From Rhodospirillaceae bacterium (GTDB taxonomy: Bacteria > Pseudomonadota > Alphaproteobacteria > JAEULC01), in contig JAHFPH010000015.1 in NCBI GenBank assembly GCA_023266845.1, positions 1 to 39,167 on the forward strand: a stretch of 39,167 nt of DNA, written 5' to 3'. The position numbers were made by a program, and so were the translations under genes. Below, one piece after another: positions 21,120 to 30,494 of this stretch (positions are counted from its first letter, which is position 1; each line of letters opens with the position of its first letter). The notes under the pieces were generated by a model. That model saw only the letters and a program-made list of their open reading frames with translations, searched no databases and was not told the DNA's origin.

Positions 21120-22022
21120 ATGTCCGACCCAACGGTCATCCTGAAAGCCGATGGCGCCGAGGCGGGCGTGCTGCCGGAAATCGGCGGCTGCATTGCGTTT
21201 TACCGCGCGGATATCGCCGGGCGGAAAATCGACTTTCTGCGCCCCGCCGGCGCCGCCGCCTTAGCCCAGCGCGACCCGCGCCTGACCGGATGCTTTCCAT
21301 TGGTGCCGTTCTCGAACCGCATCCGCGCAGGAAAGTTCCGCTTCGCCGGGCGCGAGATCGCGCTGCCGGCCAACGCGCCGACCGGCCCGCACGCGATCCA
21401 CGGTTTCGGCTTCGAGGCACTCTGGCGGGTGGCAACGCGGAGTGAATCCCGGTTGGCGATCGAGCATCGCCGTGACGGCGGCGCTTGGCCGTTCTCCTAT
21501 ATCGCGCGGCAGGTTTTCGAGCTTACGTCCGCCGGCCTGACGGTGACGATGAAGGTAGGAAACCTGGGCGACGAGCCGATGCCGCTGGGCCTGGGCTGGC
21601 ATCCCTATTTCCCGCGCACCCCCCGGGCGCGGCTTGTCGCCTCGGTCAAGAAGATGTGGCGCAACGACGCCGAGACCATGCCGATCGAGTTGGTCGATCC
21701 GCCCGCCGGGCAGCGGCTGGACAAGGGCGTGCGCCTGGAGGAATTCGCGGTCGACAATTGCTTCACCGGCTGGGGCGGGCGCGCGCTCATCGAATGGCCC
21801 GAGACCAAGACGCGGCTGGAGCTGTCGGCCGACGGCGTATTCAAGTTCCTGGTCGTGTTCGTGCCTCAGGGGCGCGATTTCTTCTGCGCCGAGCCGGTCA
21901 GCAATTGCACCGACGCCTTCAACCTGGCCGATCAGGGCCGGACCGACACGGGCATGACCGTCCTCAAGCCGGGCAAGACCCTGCGCGCGGCCATGCGCCT
22001 GGCGCCCGAGTCGATACTTTAG
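21120..22022 (+). CDS. Aldose 1-epimerase (galactose mutarotase) family protein
   Basis: 300 aa, a beta-sandwich mutarotase. It has RIRAGKFRF, the first His in HAIHGFGFEALW (H94), the catalytic His in GLGWHPYF (H161) and the base Glu in FFCAEPVSNCTDAFN (E258), so the catalytic set looks complete. Such enzymes interconvert alpha and beta anomers of hexoses. The gene lies 38 nt after infC on the same strand and breaks the usual infC-rpmI neighbourhood together with the next gene. The substrate sugar is not predictable. Confidence 0.85.
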   Translation: MSDPTVILKADGAEAGVLPEIGGCIAFYRADIAGRKIDFLRPAGAAALAQRDPRLTGCFPLVPFSNRIRAGKFRFAGREIALPANAPTGPHAIHGFGFEALWRVATRSESRLAIEHRRDGGAWPFSYIARQVFELTSAGLTVTMKVGNLGDEPMPLGLGWHPYFPRTPRARLVASVKKMWRNDAETMPIELVDPPAGQRLDKGVRLEEFAVDNCFTGWGGRALIEWPETKTRLELSADGVFKFLVVFVPQGRDFFCAEPVSNCTDAFNLADQGRTDTGMTVLKPGKTLRAAMRLAPESIL

Positions 22023-22122
22023 TTCCGGTCGCGGCGTCGTGAACGCCGCCGCCGGCTCTTGCCGCCCGTGTCACGCGACAGTGTGTTGCCGCGCGGCCCC
22101 GGACTTGCGAGCGTTCGGAGCG

Positions 22123-23520
22123 ATGGGCGGCTCGATGCGAATGGTCCGGGCGATCCAGCGCGGCGTTCTCGCGGCGCTGGTAGCGGCCGTACTGGGCGCG
22201 TTGGGACCGCCGTGCGCATCGGCCCAGGAGCCGGACTCGGTCGAGGCGCTGTCGCGCACGGTGGTGTTCGGCGACGGCGAGGAGATCGGCCGCGCGCTCA
22301 CGGCCTTGCGCTGGCGCGGTATGGTGGACGTTGCGCCGGCGCTGATCCTGGCGCTGCGCTACAACCGCGCGGCCTCGGGTCAGGTTTTGCCCACGCTGGC
22401 CGCGTTGACGGGCAACCGCGAGGCGCAGGATTGGTTCGACTGGATGCTGTGGCAAGAGGCGCATCCGGAGATCGCGCCGCATCCCAGCTTCAGGCGTCTG
22501 AAGCTGGACTTGCTCACGCGCATCGACGTCCAGTTCTCGCGCTTTTTCGGCGGCAACCCGCGCATGGACATAAGGCTGGAGGAAATCGCCTGGGGCGGGG
22601 TAGAGGTCGACGGCATCCCCGCCCTGGTGGACGCCGCAATGGTCCCGGCCGCCGAAGGTCGGTACCTGACGGACGGCGAGCCGGTGTTCGGCGTCGCCAT
22701 CGGCGGCGACGTGCGCGCCTATCCGTTGCGGATTCTCGATTGGCACGAGATGGCCAACGACACGGTGGGCGGCGTACCCGTGGCGCTGGCCTATTGTACG
22801 TTGTGCGGCGCGGGCATCCTGTTCGATCGGCGCGTTCCCGGACACGAAAGGCCGTTCGAGTTCGGCTCGTCCGGACTGCTCTACCGCTCCAACAAGCTGA
22901 TGTACGACCGCGAGACCGACAGCCTGTGGAACCAATTCACCGGCCGCCCGGTGGTGGGCAAGCTGGCGGGGTCGGGGATCGAGCTGAAGCAGCTGCCGGT
23001 GACGATCGCGAGCTGGGGCAGATGGCGCGAACGCCATCCCGACACGAAAGTGCTGTCGCCCGACACCGGGCATGTACGCGATTACAAACCGGGCGCGGCC
23101 TATGGAAGATATTTCGCCAGCCCAAACCTCATGTTTCCCACCGGGCTCGCCGACGGCCGGCTCAACGCCAAGGACCAGATATTCGGCGTGCGCGTGCCGG
23201 CCGGCGCCAAGGCCTGGCCACTGGAGGCGTTCCGCGGCGCGCCGGTGATCAACGACCGGGTCGGCGCGGTGGACGTGGTGGTGATTGGCGACGCCGCCGA
23301 ACGCACCGGCCGGGCCTATCGCCGCGACGGCCGCGAATTCCACGCCGCGCCCGACCCGGGCCTGCTGCTGGGACCGGGCGGCGCGTGGCGCGTCACCGAG
23401 GAGGCGCTGATCGGCCCGGACGGCGCGCGCCTGCCGCGGCTGGCGGGGCATGTCGCCTATTGGTTCGCCTGGGCCGGCTATCTGGGCCCAAAGCCCGAGC
23501 TTTACCAGCCTGCGCGCTAG
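22123..23520 (+). CDS. Exported DUF3179-domain protein
   Basis: About 465 aa. I place the start at ATG 22123 because it gives a signal peptide (basic MRMVRAIQR, hydrophobic GVLAALVAAVLGALGPP, cleavage near ASAQ). ATGs at 22135 and 22141 are equally possible, and an ATG at 22039 would add a non-signal extension. The DUF3179 core includes GRYLTDGEPVFGVAIGGDVR, YPLRILDWHEMANDTVGG, VALAYCTLCGAGILFDRR with a CxxC, and LMYDRETDSLWNQFTGR. The family function is unknown. The CxxC and export suggest a redox or metal role in the periplasm, which is speculation. Confidence 0.82.
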   Translation: MGGSMRMVRAIQRGVLAALVAAVLGALGPPCASAQEPDSVEALSRTVVFGDGEEIGRALTALRWRGMVDVAPALILALRYNRAASGQVLPTLAALTGNREAQDWFDWMLWQEAHPEIAPHPSFRRLKLDLLTRIDVQFSRFFGGNPRMDIRLEEIAWGGVEVDGIPALVDAAMVPAAEGRYLTDGEPVFGVAIGGDVRAYPLRILDWHEMANDTVGGVPVALAYCTLCGAGILFDRRVPGHERPFEFGSSGLLYRSNKLMYDRETDSLWNQFTGRPVVGKLAGSGIELKQLPVTIASWGRWRERHPDTKVLSPDTGHVRDYKPGAAYGRYFASPNLMFPTGLADGRLNAKDQIFGVRVPAGAKAWPLEAFRGAPVINDRVGAVDVVVIGDAAERTGRAYRRDGREFHAAPDPGLLLGPGGAWRVTEEALIGPDGARLPRLAGHVAYWFAWAGYLGPKPELYQPAR

Positions 23521-23531
23521 GCCCCGCAGGC

Positions 23532-23560
23532 TTGCCTTTACCCGTTCGGGCCGCTATATA
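23532..23560 (+). promoter_or_regulatory. Promoter of rpmI-rplT
   Basis: TTGCCT (23532-23537), a 17-nt spacer, then TATATA (23555-23560). Start near 23567 would give a leader of about 95 nt before rpmI. Confidence 0.6.
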
Positions 23561-23574
23561 GCCGCGCCTTAACC

Positions 23575-23629
23575 GGACGGCTGGCCTTGAGGGTTTCGAC
23601 CCTCCGCATAAGGGCATGCCTCGCCGTCC
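23575..23629 (+). promoter_or_regulatory. Structured leader of rpmI-rplT, candidate L20/L35 autoregulatory site
   Basis: A perfect 6-bp hairpin with a UUCG tetraloop (GAGGGT-TTCG-ACCCTC, 23589-23604) is enclosed by a longer-range 7-bp pairing, GGACGGC (23575-23581) with GCCGTCC (23623-23629). The rpmI ribosome site AAGGAG begins about 20 nt later. In E. coli and Bacillus, L20 represses its own operon by binding leader RNA; whether this fold does so is inference. Confidence 0.45.
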
Positions 23630-23660
23630 TAAACCGAACCCAACCGGCAAGGAGCCGAAA

Positions 23661-23861
23661 ATGCCCAAGATGAAGACGAAAAGCGGCGCGAAGAAGCGCT
23701 TCCGCTTCACCGCGACCGGCAAGGTCAAGTTCTCCCCCGCGCGCAAGCGGCACATGCTGCGCCGGCGGTCCCAAAAGATGAAGCGCCAGGCGCGCGGCAT
23801 GCATATTCTGAACGATTCCGATACCGGCCTCGTTCTGAAATACATGCCCTACAACCGTTGA
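23661..23861 (+). CDS. rpmI: 50S ribosomal protein L35
   Basis: 66 aa, strongly basic. It has the L35 signature [20 protein letters not shown] and the [20 protein letters not shown] region. The ATG at 23661 is preceded by AAGGAG and gives the standard N-terminus; an earlier in-frame ATG at 23616 would add 15 residues not found in L35. It is followed after 13 nt by rplT. Confidence 0.97.
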   Translation: MPKMKTKSGAKKRFRFTATGKVKFSPARKRHMLRRRSQKMKRQARGMHILNDSDTGLVLKYMPYNR

Positions 23862-23874
23862 AGGGGGACCGCCC

Positions 23875-24237
23875 ATGGCACGCGTCAAACGGGGCGTCAC
23901 CGGCCACGCCCGGCACAAGAAGGTTTTGGACCTCGCGAAAGGCTATCGCGGCCGGTCCAGCAAGGCCTATCGCGTCGCGCTGGAAAAGGTCGAAAAGGCG
24001 CTGCGCTACGCCTATCGCGACCGGCGCAACAAGAAGCGCGATTTTCGCGGCCTGTGGATCCAGCGCATCAACGCCGGCGCCCGCGAGCACGGCCTGACCT
24101 ATTCGCGGCTGATGAACGGCATCAAGAAGGCGGGCATCGAGATCGACCGCAAGGTGCTGTCGGATTTGGCGGCGCGCGAGCCCGATTCGTTCAAGGCGCT
24201 GGTGGAAAAGGCCAAATCTGCCCTGCAAGCGGCCTGA
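23875..24237 (+). CDS. rplT: 50S ribosomal protein L20
   Basis: 120 aa, the usual length. It begins [20 protein letters not shown] and includes [40 protein letters not shown] and [21 protein letters not shown]20 is needed early in 50S assembly and is the known autorepressor of this operon in other bacteria. An AAGGGGG ribosome site precedes the start. Confidence 0.98.
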   Translation: MARVKRGVTGHARHKKVLDLAKGYRGRSSKAYRVALEKVEKALRYAYRDRRNKKRDFRGLWIQRINAGAREHGLTYSRLMNGIKKAGIEIDRKVLSDLAAREPDSFKALVEKAKSALQAA

Positions 24238-24265
24238 AACGGCCCGATTCCAGGGGCTTATCGCA

Positions 24266-24294
24266 TTGACCGGCATCGGGCGCGGACCTTATAG
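24266..24294 (+). promoter_or_regulatory. Promoter of the pheST leader
   Basis: TTGACC (24266-24271), a 17-nt spacer, then TTATAG (24289-24294). This is one of the best sigma-70 matches in the window. Start near 24301 puts about 30 nt before the leader-peptide ATG. Confidence 0.65.
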
Positions 24295-24330
24295 TCCCCG
24301 CGCCCGATCGCTTTAGGGACCGGTTTCGCC

Positions 24331-24429
24331 ATGCGCCTCAGCGTATTCGTCTTCGTTCCCGGCCGATTTACCGCCTGCATAACGGCACCGCCCGCGCATC
24401 GGCGCATGGGCCGGTTGGCGCTGGACTGA
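24331..24429 (+). CDS. pheST leader peptide (PheM-like), 32 aa
   Basis: A short reading frame directly after the predicted pheST promoter. It begins [13 protein letters not shown], with Phe codons at 24346, 24352 and 24367, and ends at TGA 24427. The Phe codons are clustered but not consecutive, unlike E. coli PheM. The stop codon falls in the loop of a hairpin (24413-24424 with 24432-24442, one bulged G). Translation of the leader would sense charged tRNA-Phe and set the fate of the terminator before pheS. There is no clear Shine-Dalgarno sequence before the ATG, which lowers certainty. Confidence 0.5.
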   Translation: MRLSVFVFVPGRFTACITAPPAHRRMGRLALD

Positions 24430-24442
24430 ATCCGGCGCAACC
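24413..24442 (+). promoter_or_regulatory. Leader hairpin around the leader-peptide stop codon
   Basis: GGTTG(G)CGCTGG (24413-24424) pairs with CCGGCGCAACC (24432-24442) with one bulge and one G-T pair, leaving the loop ACTGAAT that contains the stop TGA. A ribosome finishing the leader would melt it. This fits a pause or protector hairpin of an attenuator. Confidence 0.45.
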
Positions 24443-24455
24443 GCGCGAAGGGGAC

Positions 24456-24491
24456 GGGGCCGGAAATCGCTTTCGGCCCCTTTTCGTTTTT
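24456..24491 (+). terminator. Rho-independent terminator (attenuator) before pheS
   Basis: GGGGCCG(G)AAA pairs with TTTCGGCCCC around the loop TCGC (24456-24480), followed by TTTTCGTTTTT (24481-24491). It sits 18 nt before the pheS start and downstream of the leader peptide, so it can only act by attenuation of pheST (or as the rpmI-rplT terminator). Confidence 0.8.
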
Positions 24492-24508
24492 GGACGGACC
24501 TGTTTTCG

Positions 24509-25588
24509 ATGAACGACGTTGAAACCTTGAAAAGCAAATGGCTCGGCGCGGTCCGGGCGGCCGGCGATCTGGCGGCGCTGGAGAATTTGCGCGTCGAGGC
24601 CCTGGGCAAGAAGGGCGAGGTCAGCGGGCTGATGAAGACGCTGGGGTCTGCCCCAGCCGAGGAGCGCAAGGCGCTGGGCGCGGCGTTCAATGCCCTTAAA
24701 GACGAAGTCGCGGCGGCGATCGAGGCGCGCAAGGCGGACCTGGGCGACGCGGCGCTGGACCAGAAGCTCGCCGCCGAGCGCCTGGATGTGACCCTGCCGG
24801 CGCGCCCGGAGCCCGAGGGCAGGCTGCACCCCATCTCGCAGACCATCGACGAGGTCGTGGCGATCTTCGGCGCGATGGGTTTCAAGGTCGCCGAAGGCCC
24901 GGACATCGAGGACGATTTTTACAACTTCACGGCTCTCAACATCCCGCCCGAGCATCCGGCGCGGCAGATGATGGACACGTTCTATCTGCCCGAGCGCCAG
25001 GACGGCTCGCGCCTGGTGCTGCGCACCCACACCTCGCCGGTGCAGATCCGCACCATGCTGAGCCAGAAGCCGCCGATCCGCATCATCGTGCCGGGCCGCA
25101 CCTATCGCAGCGATCACGACATGACGCACACGCCCATGTTCCATCAGGTCGAGGGGCTGGTGATCGACAAGACCACGCATATGGGCCACCTGAAGGGGTG
25201 CCTAGCCGATTTCTGCCGCGCCTATTTCGAGCTGCCCGACGTGCCGGTGCGCTTCCGCCCCAGCTTCTTTCCGTTCGTCGAGCCGGGAGCGGAAATGGAT
25301 ATCGGCTGCTCGCGCAAGGGCGGGGAACTCAAGATCGGCGCGGGCGACGATTGGCTCGAGATTCTGGGCTGCGGCATGGTGCATCCCAAGGTGCTGCGCC
25401 ATTGCAATCTCGATCCGGCCGAATACCAGGGCTTCGCCTTCGGCATGGGGATCGAGCGCGTGGCGATGCTGAAATACGGCATCCCCGATTTGCGCACCTT
25501 CTACGAGGCCGATCTGCGCTGGCTCAGGCATTACGGCTTCCTGCCGCTGGAAGCGCCGAGCCTCGTGCGCGGGCTGTCGCCGTCATGA
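24509..25588 (+). CDS. pheS: Phenylalanyl-tRNA synthetase alpha subunit
   Basis: 359 aa. The N-terminal coiled coil (about 1-85) is followed by the class II catalytic core. It contains [13 protein letters not shown], motif 2 [20 protein letters not shown], the glycine-rich [10 protein letters not shown] and motif 3 [18 protein letters not shown]. PheS and PheT form an alpha2-beta2 enzyme that charges tRNA-Phe. The stop overlaps the pheT start by 4 nt (ATGA), consistent with coupled, equimolar synthesis. It is controlled by the attenuator upstream. Confidence 0.97.
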   Translation: MNDVETLKSKWLGAVRAAGDLAALENLRVEALGKKGEVSGLMKTLGSAPAEERKALGAAFNALKDEVAAAIEARKADLGDAALDQKLAAERLDVTLPARPEPEGRLHPISQTIDEVVAIFGAMGFKVAEGPDIEDDFYNFTALNIPPEHPARQMMDTFYLPERQDGSRLVLRTHTSPVQIRTMLSQKPPIRIIVPGRTYRSDHDMTHTPMFHQVEGLVIDKTTHMGHLKGCLADFCRAYFELPDVPVRFRPSFFPFVEPGAEMDIGCSRKGGELKIGAGDDWLEILGCGMVHPKVLRHCNLDPAEYQGFAFGMGIERVAMLKYGIPDLRTFYEADLRWLRHYGFLPLEAPSLVRGLSPS

Positions 25589-27990
25589 AGTTCACGCTTT
25601 CCTGGCTGAAAGAGCATCTCGATACGCAAGCCGGCGCTGCCGAGATCGCGCGCACGCTGACCATGCTGGGCCTAGAAGTAGAGGCGCTGACGGATCGCGC
25701 CCAGGCCTTGAAGCCGTTCGTGGTGGCGCGCGTGGTCGAGGCCAAGCCGCACCCCAATGCCGACCGGTTGCGCGTGTGCATGGTGGATTTCGGCGCGGCT
25801 GCTCCGTTGCAGGTGGTTTGCGGCGCACCCAACGCGCGCACCGGCATGAAGGGCGTGTTCGCGCCGGCCGGTTCCTACATTCCCGGCACCAAGTTCGATT
25901 TGAAAAAGGGCACGATCCGCGGCGTCGATTCGAACGGCATGCTGCTGTCGGAGCGCGAGCTGGGATTGAGCGACGAGCACGAGGGCATCATCGACCTGCC
26001 GCCGGACGCGCCGGTAGGCGCATCATACGCAAGCTACGCGCAGCTCGACGATCCGCTGTTCGAGATCAAGCTGACGCCCAACCGCGCGGATTGCCTGGGC
26101 GTCCACGGGATCGCGCGCGACCTGGCCGCCGCGGGCCTGGGCAAGGTGATCGCGCAGAAGACAGAAAAGATCCCCGGCAAGTTCAAAAGCCCGCTCGGCG
26201 TCGATTTCGCCCTGCCGCCGGAGCACGCGAACGCCTGCCCGCTGTTCATCGGGCGCTATATCCGGGGCGTGAAGAACGGCCCCAGCCCCGCCTGGCTCAA
26301 GCGCAAGCTGGAAGCGGTGGGCTTGCGCCCCATTTCCGCGCTGGTCGACATCACCAATTACGTGACCATCGGCAGCGACCGGCCCTTGCACGTGTTCGAC
26401 GCCGACAAGGTCAGGGGCGGCGTTCGCGTGCGCTTCGCCAAGCCGGGCGAAGCGCTCGCGGCGCTCAACGACAAGACCTACGAGCTCACCGACGGCATGA
26501 CCGCGATCTGCGACCACGAGCGCGTGCTGGGCCTGGGCGGCATCGTCGGCGGCGAGGGATCGGGCTGCACCGAGGCGACGCGGAACGTGTTCATCGAGGC
26601 GGCGTTGTTCGATCCCAAGCGCACGGCCGCAACGGGGCGCAAGCTCGCCATCGACAGCGACGCGCGCCAGCGCTTCGAGCGCGGCCTCGACCCCGAATTC
26701 ACCGCCCCCGGCATGGAGCTGGCGACGCGCCTGATCCTGGAGCTGTGCGGCGGCGAACCCGGTGAGGTTGTCGTCGCCGGCAAGGCGCCGGAATGGCGCC
26801 GCACCATCCATCTGCGCCAGTCGCGCATCGCGGGATTGGGTGGAGTGGACGTGCCCGCGCCCCAGGCTGAATCGATCCTGAAATCGCTGGGCTTCACGGT
26901 CACGCATGCGGGCGACGGATTCGACGTCCAGCCGCCGTCCTGGCGCGGCGATATCGAAAGCGAGCCCGATCTGGTGGAAGAAGTGGTCCGCGTCCACGGC
27001 TTCGACAATATTCCCGCCGTGTCGATGCCCGCCCCGGCGGTGACGCCCGAGCCCGCGCTGACCCCCGCGCAACGCCGCGCCGGCATCGTCAAGCGCGCGC
27101 TGGCCTCGCGCGGCGTCATGGAAGCCGTCACCTGGTCGTTCATGGGCAAGGCGCAGTCCACGCTGTTCGGCGGCGGGCAGGCGGCGCTGGCGCTGGCCAA
27201 TCCGATCTCGGCCGAGCTCGACCAGATGCGCCCGTCGATCCTGCCCAATCTGCTGGCCGCCGCGCAGCGCAACGCCGATCGCGGTTTTCCCGATCTCGCG
27301 CTGTTCGAGGTCGGGCCGGTTTACGCCAGCGACGCGCCCGAGGGCCAGTCGCTGCACGCCACGGCGATCCGCCGCGGCAACAACGCGCCGCGCCACTGGG
27401 ACGCCAAGCCCCGAGCCGTCGACGCGTTCGACGCCAAGGCCGACGCGCTGGCGGTGCTTTCGGCCTGCGGCGTGCCGCTGGCGAACCTGCAGGTCGATGC
27501 CAAGCCGCCCGTCTGGTACCACCCGGGCCGCGGCGGGGTGCTGCGCCTGGGCCCCACGGTGCTGGCGAACTTCGGCGAAATCCATCCGCGCGTGCTGAAG
27601 CGCCTGGACGTGGAAGGGCCGGCCGTGGGCTGCGAGATCAATCTCAGCGCCGTACCGCTGCCCAAGAGCAAGGCGGGCAGGGCGCGGCCTTTGCTCAAGG
27701 CGTCGCCGTTCCAGCCCGTGGTGCGCGACTTCGCCTTCGTGGTGGACGAGGCGGTGCCGGCCGAGCAACTGGCGCGCGCGGCGCGCGGCGCCGACAAGGT
27801 TCTGATCGCCGACGTAAGCGTGTTCGACCGCTTCTCCGGCGGCGCGCTGCCCCAGGGCAAGAAATCGATCGCCATCGCCGTGACCCTACAGCCGGTCGAG
27901 GCGACGATGAGCGACGCCGAGATCGAGGCCGTGTCGCAGAAGATCGTGGCCCAGGTGGCGAAAGCCACCGGCGGCACGTTGCGCGGCTAG
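25585..27990 (+). CDS. pheT: Phenylalanyl-tRNA synthetase beta subunit
   Basis: 801 aa from ATG 25585. It begins [16 protein letters not shown], followed by the EMAP-like tRNA-binding domain (about 39-150, [20 protein letters not shown] and [16 protein letters not shown]). The B3/B4 editing region (about 210-385, with [15 protein letters not shown]) and the B5 domain (about 400-475) come next. The synthetase-like core and a C-terminal FDX-ACB anticodon-binding domain ([20 protein letters not shown] onward) complete the normal beta-subunit plan. lepA follows after 7 nt. Confidence 0.97.
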   Translation: MKFTLSWLKEHLDTQAGAAEIARTLTMLGLEVEALTDRAQALKPFVVARVVEAKPHPNADRLRVCMVDFGAAAPLQVVCGAPNARTGMKGVFAPAGSYIPGTKFDLKKGTIRGVDSNGMLLSERELGLSDEHEGIIDLPPDAPVGASYASYAQLDDPLFEIKLTPNRADCLGVHGIARDLAAAGLGKVIAQKTEKIPGKFKSPLGVDFALPPEHANACPLFIGRYIRGVKNGPSPAWLKRKLEAVGLRPISALVDITNYVTIGSDRPLHVFDADKVRGGVRVRFAKPGEALAALNDKTYELTDGMTAICDHERVLGLGGIVGGEGSGCTEATRNVFIEAALFDPKRTAATGRKLAIDSDARQRFERGLDPEFTAPGMELATRLILELCGGEPGEVVVAGKAPEWRRTIHLRQSRIAGLGGVDVPAPQAESILKSLGFTVTHAGDGFDVQPPSWRGDIESEPDLVEEVVRVHGFDNIPAVSMPAPAVTPEPALTPAQRRAGIVKRALASRGVMEAVTWSFMGKAQSTLFGGGQAALALANPISAELDQMRPSILPNLLAAAQRNADRGFPDLALFEVGPVYASDAPEGQSLHATAIRRGNNAPRHWDAKPRAVDAFDAKADALAVLSACGVPLANLQVDAKPPVWYHPGRGGVLRLGPTVLANFGEIHPRVLKRLDVEGPAVGCEINLSAVPLPKSKAGRARPLLKASPFQPVVRDFAFVVDEAVPAEQLARAARGADKVLIADVSVFDRFSGGALPQGKKSIAIAVTLQPVEATMSDAEIEAVSQKIVAQVAKATGGTLRG

Positions 27991-27997
27991 GGCAGGC

Positions 27998-29800
27998 ATG
28001 ACCGACCTCAAGCATATCCGCAATTTCGCGATCATCGCCCACATTGACCATGGGAAATCCACCCTGGCCGACCGGCTGATCGAGCGTTGCGGCGGGCTGG
28101 AAGCGCGCGAAATGCGCGCGCAGGTGCTCGACTCGATGGATATCGAGCGCGAGCGCGGCATCACCATCAAAGCCCAGACGGTGCGGCTGACCTATAAGGC
28201 CAAAAACGGCGAGACCTATGAGCTGAACCTGATGGACACACCCGGCCACGTGGACTTCGCCTACGAGGTCAGCCGGTCGCTCGCGGCCTGCGAAGGCTCG
28301 CTGCTGGTGGTGGACGCCACCCAAGGCGTCGAGGCGCAGACCCTGGCGAATGTGTACCAGGCGATCGACAACAACCATGAAATCGTGCCGGTGCTGAACA
28401 AGATCGACCTGCCGGCGGCCGATCCGGAGAAGGTGCGCCAGCAGATCGAGGACGTGATCGGGCTGGACGCCTCGCACGCCGTGCCGATCTCGGCCAAGAC
28501 CGGGCAGGGGATCGACGACGTGCTGGAAGCCCTGGTGACGCGCCTGCCCGCGCCCACGGGCGACGCGGCCGCGCCGCTCAAGGCGCTGTTGATCGACAGC
28601 TGGTACGATTCGTATCTGGGCGTGGTCGCGCTGGTGCGGGTGAAAGACGGCGTCTTGAAGCCCGGCATCAAGATCCGCCTGATGGCCACCGGCGCATCGC
28701 ACAATATCGAGCGCGTCGGGTTTTTCACGCCCAAGCGCCAGCAATGCGACGAGCTTGTGCCGGGCGAGGTCGGCTACATCACCGCCGGCATCAAAAGCGT
28801 GGCGGATTGCAAGGTCGGCGACACGATCACCGACGACCGCAAGCCAGCCGACAAGCCGCTGCCCGGCTTCAAGCCCTCGGTGCCGGTGGTATTCTGCGGC
28901 CTGTTTCCGACCGACACGGCGCAGTACGAAAACCTGCGCGAGAGCCTGGCCAAGCTGCGCCTCAACGACGCCAGCTTCCAGTTCGAGCCCGAGACCTCGG
29001 CCGCCCTCGGCTTCGGCTTCCGCTGCGGGTTTTTGGGTCTGCTGCATCTCGAGATCATCCAGGAGCGGCTGGAGCGCGAGTTCGACCTGGATCTCATCAC
29101 CACCGCGCCGTCGGTGATCTATCGCATCCATTTGATCGACGGCACGATGAAGGAGCTGCACAACCCCGCCGACATGCCCGATCCGGTGCGTATCGACCAC
29201 ATGGAAGAGCCGTGGATCAAGGGCACGATCTTCGTGCCGGACGAATACCTGGGCGCGATCCTGAAGCTGTGCGAGGACCGCCGCGGCGAGCAGGTGGAGC
29301 TGACCTATGCCGGCAGCCGCGCGATGGTGATCTACAAACTGCCGTTGAACGAGGTGGTGTTCGATTTCTACGACCGGCTGAAATCGATCAGCCGCGGTTA
29401 CGCCAGCTTCGATTACAACGTCGAGGGCTATCGCCAGGGCGAGCTGGTGAAGCTCTCGATCCTGGTGAACGGCGATCCGGTCGACGCGCTATCGATGATC
29501 GTGCACCGCGCCTCCGCCGAAACGCGCGGGCGCGCTCTGTGCGAGCGGTTGAAGGACCTGATCCCGCGCCAGATGTTCAAGATCGCAATCCAGGCGGCGA
29601 TCGGCGGACGCGTGATCGCGCGCGAGACGGTCAGCGCGCTGCGCAAGGACGTGACGGCGAAATGCTACGGCGGCGACATTACGCGCAAGAAAAAACTGCT
29701 GGAAAAGCAGAAGGAAGGCAAAAAGCGCATGCGCCAATACGGCAAGGTGGACATTCCGCAATCCGCCTTCATCGCCGCCCTCAAGATGAACGACGAATAG
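27998..29800 (+). CDS. lepA: Elongation factor 4 (LepA)
   Basis: 600 aa translational GTPase. It has G1 [10 protein letters not shown]2 [11 protein letters not shown]3 DTPGHVDF, G4 NKIDLP and SAKTGQG, followed by domain II, the EF-G-like domains III and V and the LepA-specific C-terminal domain ([40 protein letters not shown]). LepA acts on ribosomes during initiation or stalled elongation under stress. It lies 7 nt after pheT and is probably the last gene of the pheST operon; the next gene is convergent. Confidence 0.97.
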   Translation: MTDLKHIRNFAIIAHIDHGKSTLADRLIERCGGLEAREMRAQVLDSMDIERERGITIKAQTVRLTYKAKNGETYELNLMDTPGHVDFAYEVSRSLAACEGSLLVVDATQGVEAQTLANVYQAIDNNHEIVPVLNKIDLPAADPEKVRQQIEDVIGLDASHAVPISAKTGQGIDDVLEALVTRLPAPTGDAAAPLKALLIDSWYDSYLGVVALVRVKDGVLKPGIKIRLMATGASHNIERVGFFTPKRQQCDELVPGEVGYITAGIKSVADCKVGDTITDDRKPADKPLPGFKPSVPVVFCGLFPTDTAQYENLRESLAKLRLNDASFQFEPETSAALGFGFRCGFLGLLHLEIIQERLEREFDLDLITTAPSVIYRIHLIDGTMKELHNPADMPDPVRIDHMEEPWIKGTIFVPDEYLGAILKLCEDRRGEQVELTYAGSRAMVIYKLPLNEVVFDFYDRLKSISRGYASFDYNVEGYRQGELVKLSILVNGDPVDALSMIVHRASAETRGRALCERLKDLIPRQMFKIAIQAAIGGRVIARETVSALRKDVTAKCYGGDITRKKKLLEKQKEGKKRMRQYGKVDIPQSAFIAALKMNDE

Positions 29801-29833
29801 CGAAACAGCGGAACGGTTGCCGCCGGCTGCGAA

Positions 29834-30148
29834 CTAGCGGCCGAATCCGCCGCGCCGCCGCGGCTGCCGGCCCAGCAGCAGCAATAGAATCGCCGGCACG
29901 CCGAGCACCGCCGCCGCCGGCAACAGCAGCACCGGCACGATCACGGCCTGCCACAGCCCCGGCCAGACATGACGGTCGATCGCCGGCTCGGCCAACAGCA
30001 GGCTGTCGCGATGGATCGCCGCCCACAGCTCGCCGGTCGCGGCGAATCGCGCCCCGCCCTGGTGCATCGAGGCGGACATGTCCATTGCCAGGACCACGAG
30101 CGCCAGCAGCAGTAATATCCATCCAAGAAAACGCGCAATGGCGCGCAT
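29834..30148 (-). CDS. Small two-helix membrane protein
   Basis: 104 aa. One membrane helix lies near residues 8-24 (LGWILLLLALVVLAMDM) and a second near 67-92 (AVIVPVLLLPAAAVLGVPAI), with a basic C-terminus (GRQPRRRG). The middle part, GELWAAIHRDSLLLAEPAID, resembles a family of alphaproteobacterial small membrane proteins that I recall being annotated as PetM-like; that is memory and not a proven homology. The start at 30148 was chosen so that the first helix sits at the N-terminus; 30184 is an alternative. Convergent with lepA, 33 nt apart. Function unknown. Confidence 0.6.
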   Translation of the reverse strand: MRAIARFLGWILLLLALVVLAMDMSASMHQGGARFAATGELWAAIHRDSLLLAEPAIDRHVWPGLWQAVIVPVLLLPAAAVLGVPAILLLLLGRQPRRRGGFGR

Positions 30149-30298
30149 CGGCCCCGTTCCCCCGTCGGAAGCCGGCCTTAGCACCGGCGGCCCGCAATTC
30201 CGGCTTGGAGTGTAGCAAAATCGGCGCTTCGCGCCATTGCCGGAATGGGGCTCCCTCGGCTAGTGTCCCGCCCGTTCCGCGACTGAATTGGCGGCATC

Positions 30299-30388
30299 GG
30301 ACGGGTGGCCGAGCGGTTGAAGGCGCACGCTTGGAAAGCGTGTTTACGGGAAACCGTAACGTGGGTTCGAATCCCACTCCGTCCGCCA
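30299..30388 (+). tRNA. tRNA-Ser (anticodon GGA), CCA encoded
   Basis: Acceptor GGACGGG (from 30299) pairs with TCCGTCC (G-T at the last pair), discriminator G, encoded CCA to 30388. Anticodon arm CACGC, loop TTGGAAA, GCGTG gives GGA (reads UCC and UCU). The long variable arm is typical of tRNA-Ser. A weak promoter candidate, TTGCCG at 30237 with CTAGTG at 30260, precedes it. Confidence 0.96.
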
Positions 30389-30414
30389 CCCTTAAGCCTT
30401 CGGCTTCGGGTGGC
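30385..30414 (+). repeat. Compound stem-loop directly after tRNA-Ser
   Basis: GCCACCC (30385-30391) pairs with GGGTGGC (30408-30414), and inside it AAGCC pairs with GGCTT around TTC. The outer stem begins in the encoded CCA end. No T-run follows, so it is more likely a processing or stability element than a terminator. Confidence 0.5.
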
Positions 30415-30494
30415 AGGCCACGAAGCGATCGTCCACCGGGCCGCTTCGCGTCTCTGCGCAGGATGGCCGAGATTCACCGATCAAGGAGACCGGA

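Noticed and set aside
24456-24491. Reading the hairpin plus T-run only as the rpmI-rplT terminator
   Set aside because: A strong promoter lies between rplT and the hairpin, and pheS begins 18 nt after it, so it must act on pheST transcripts as well.
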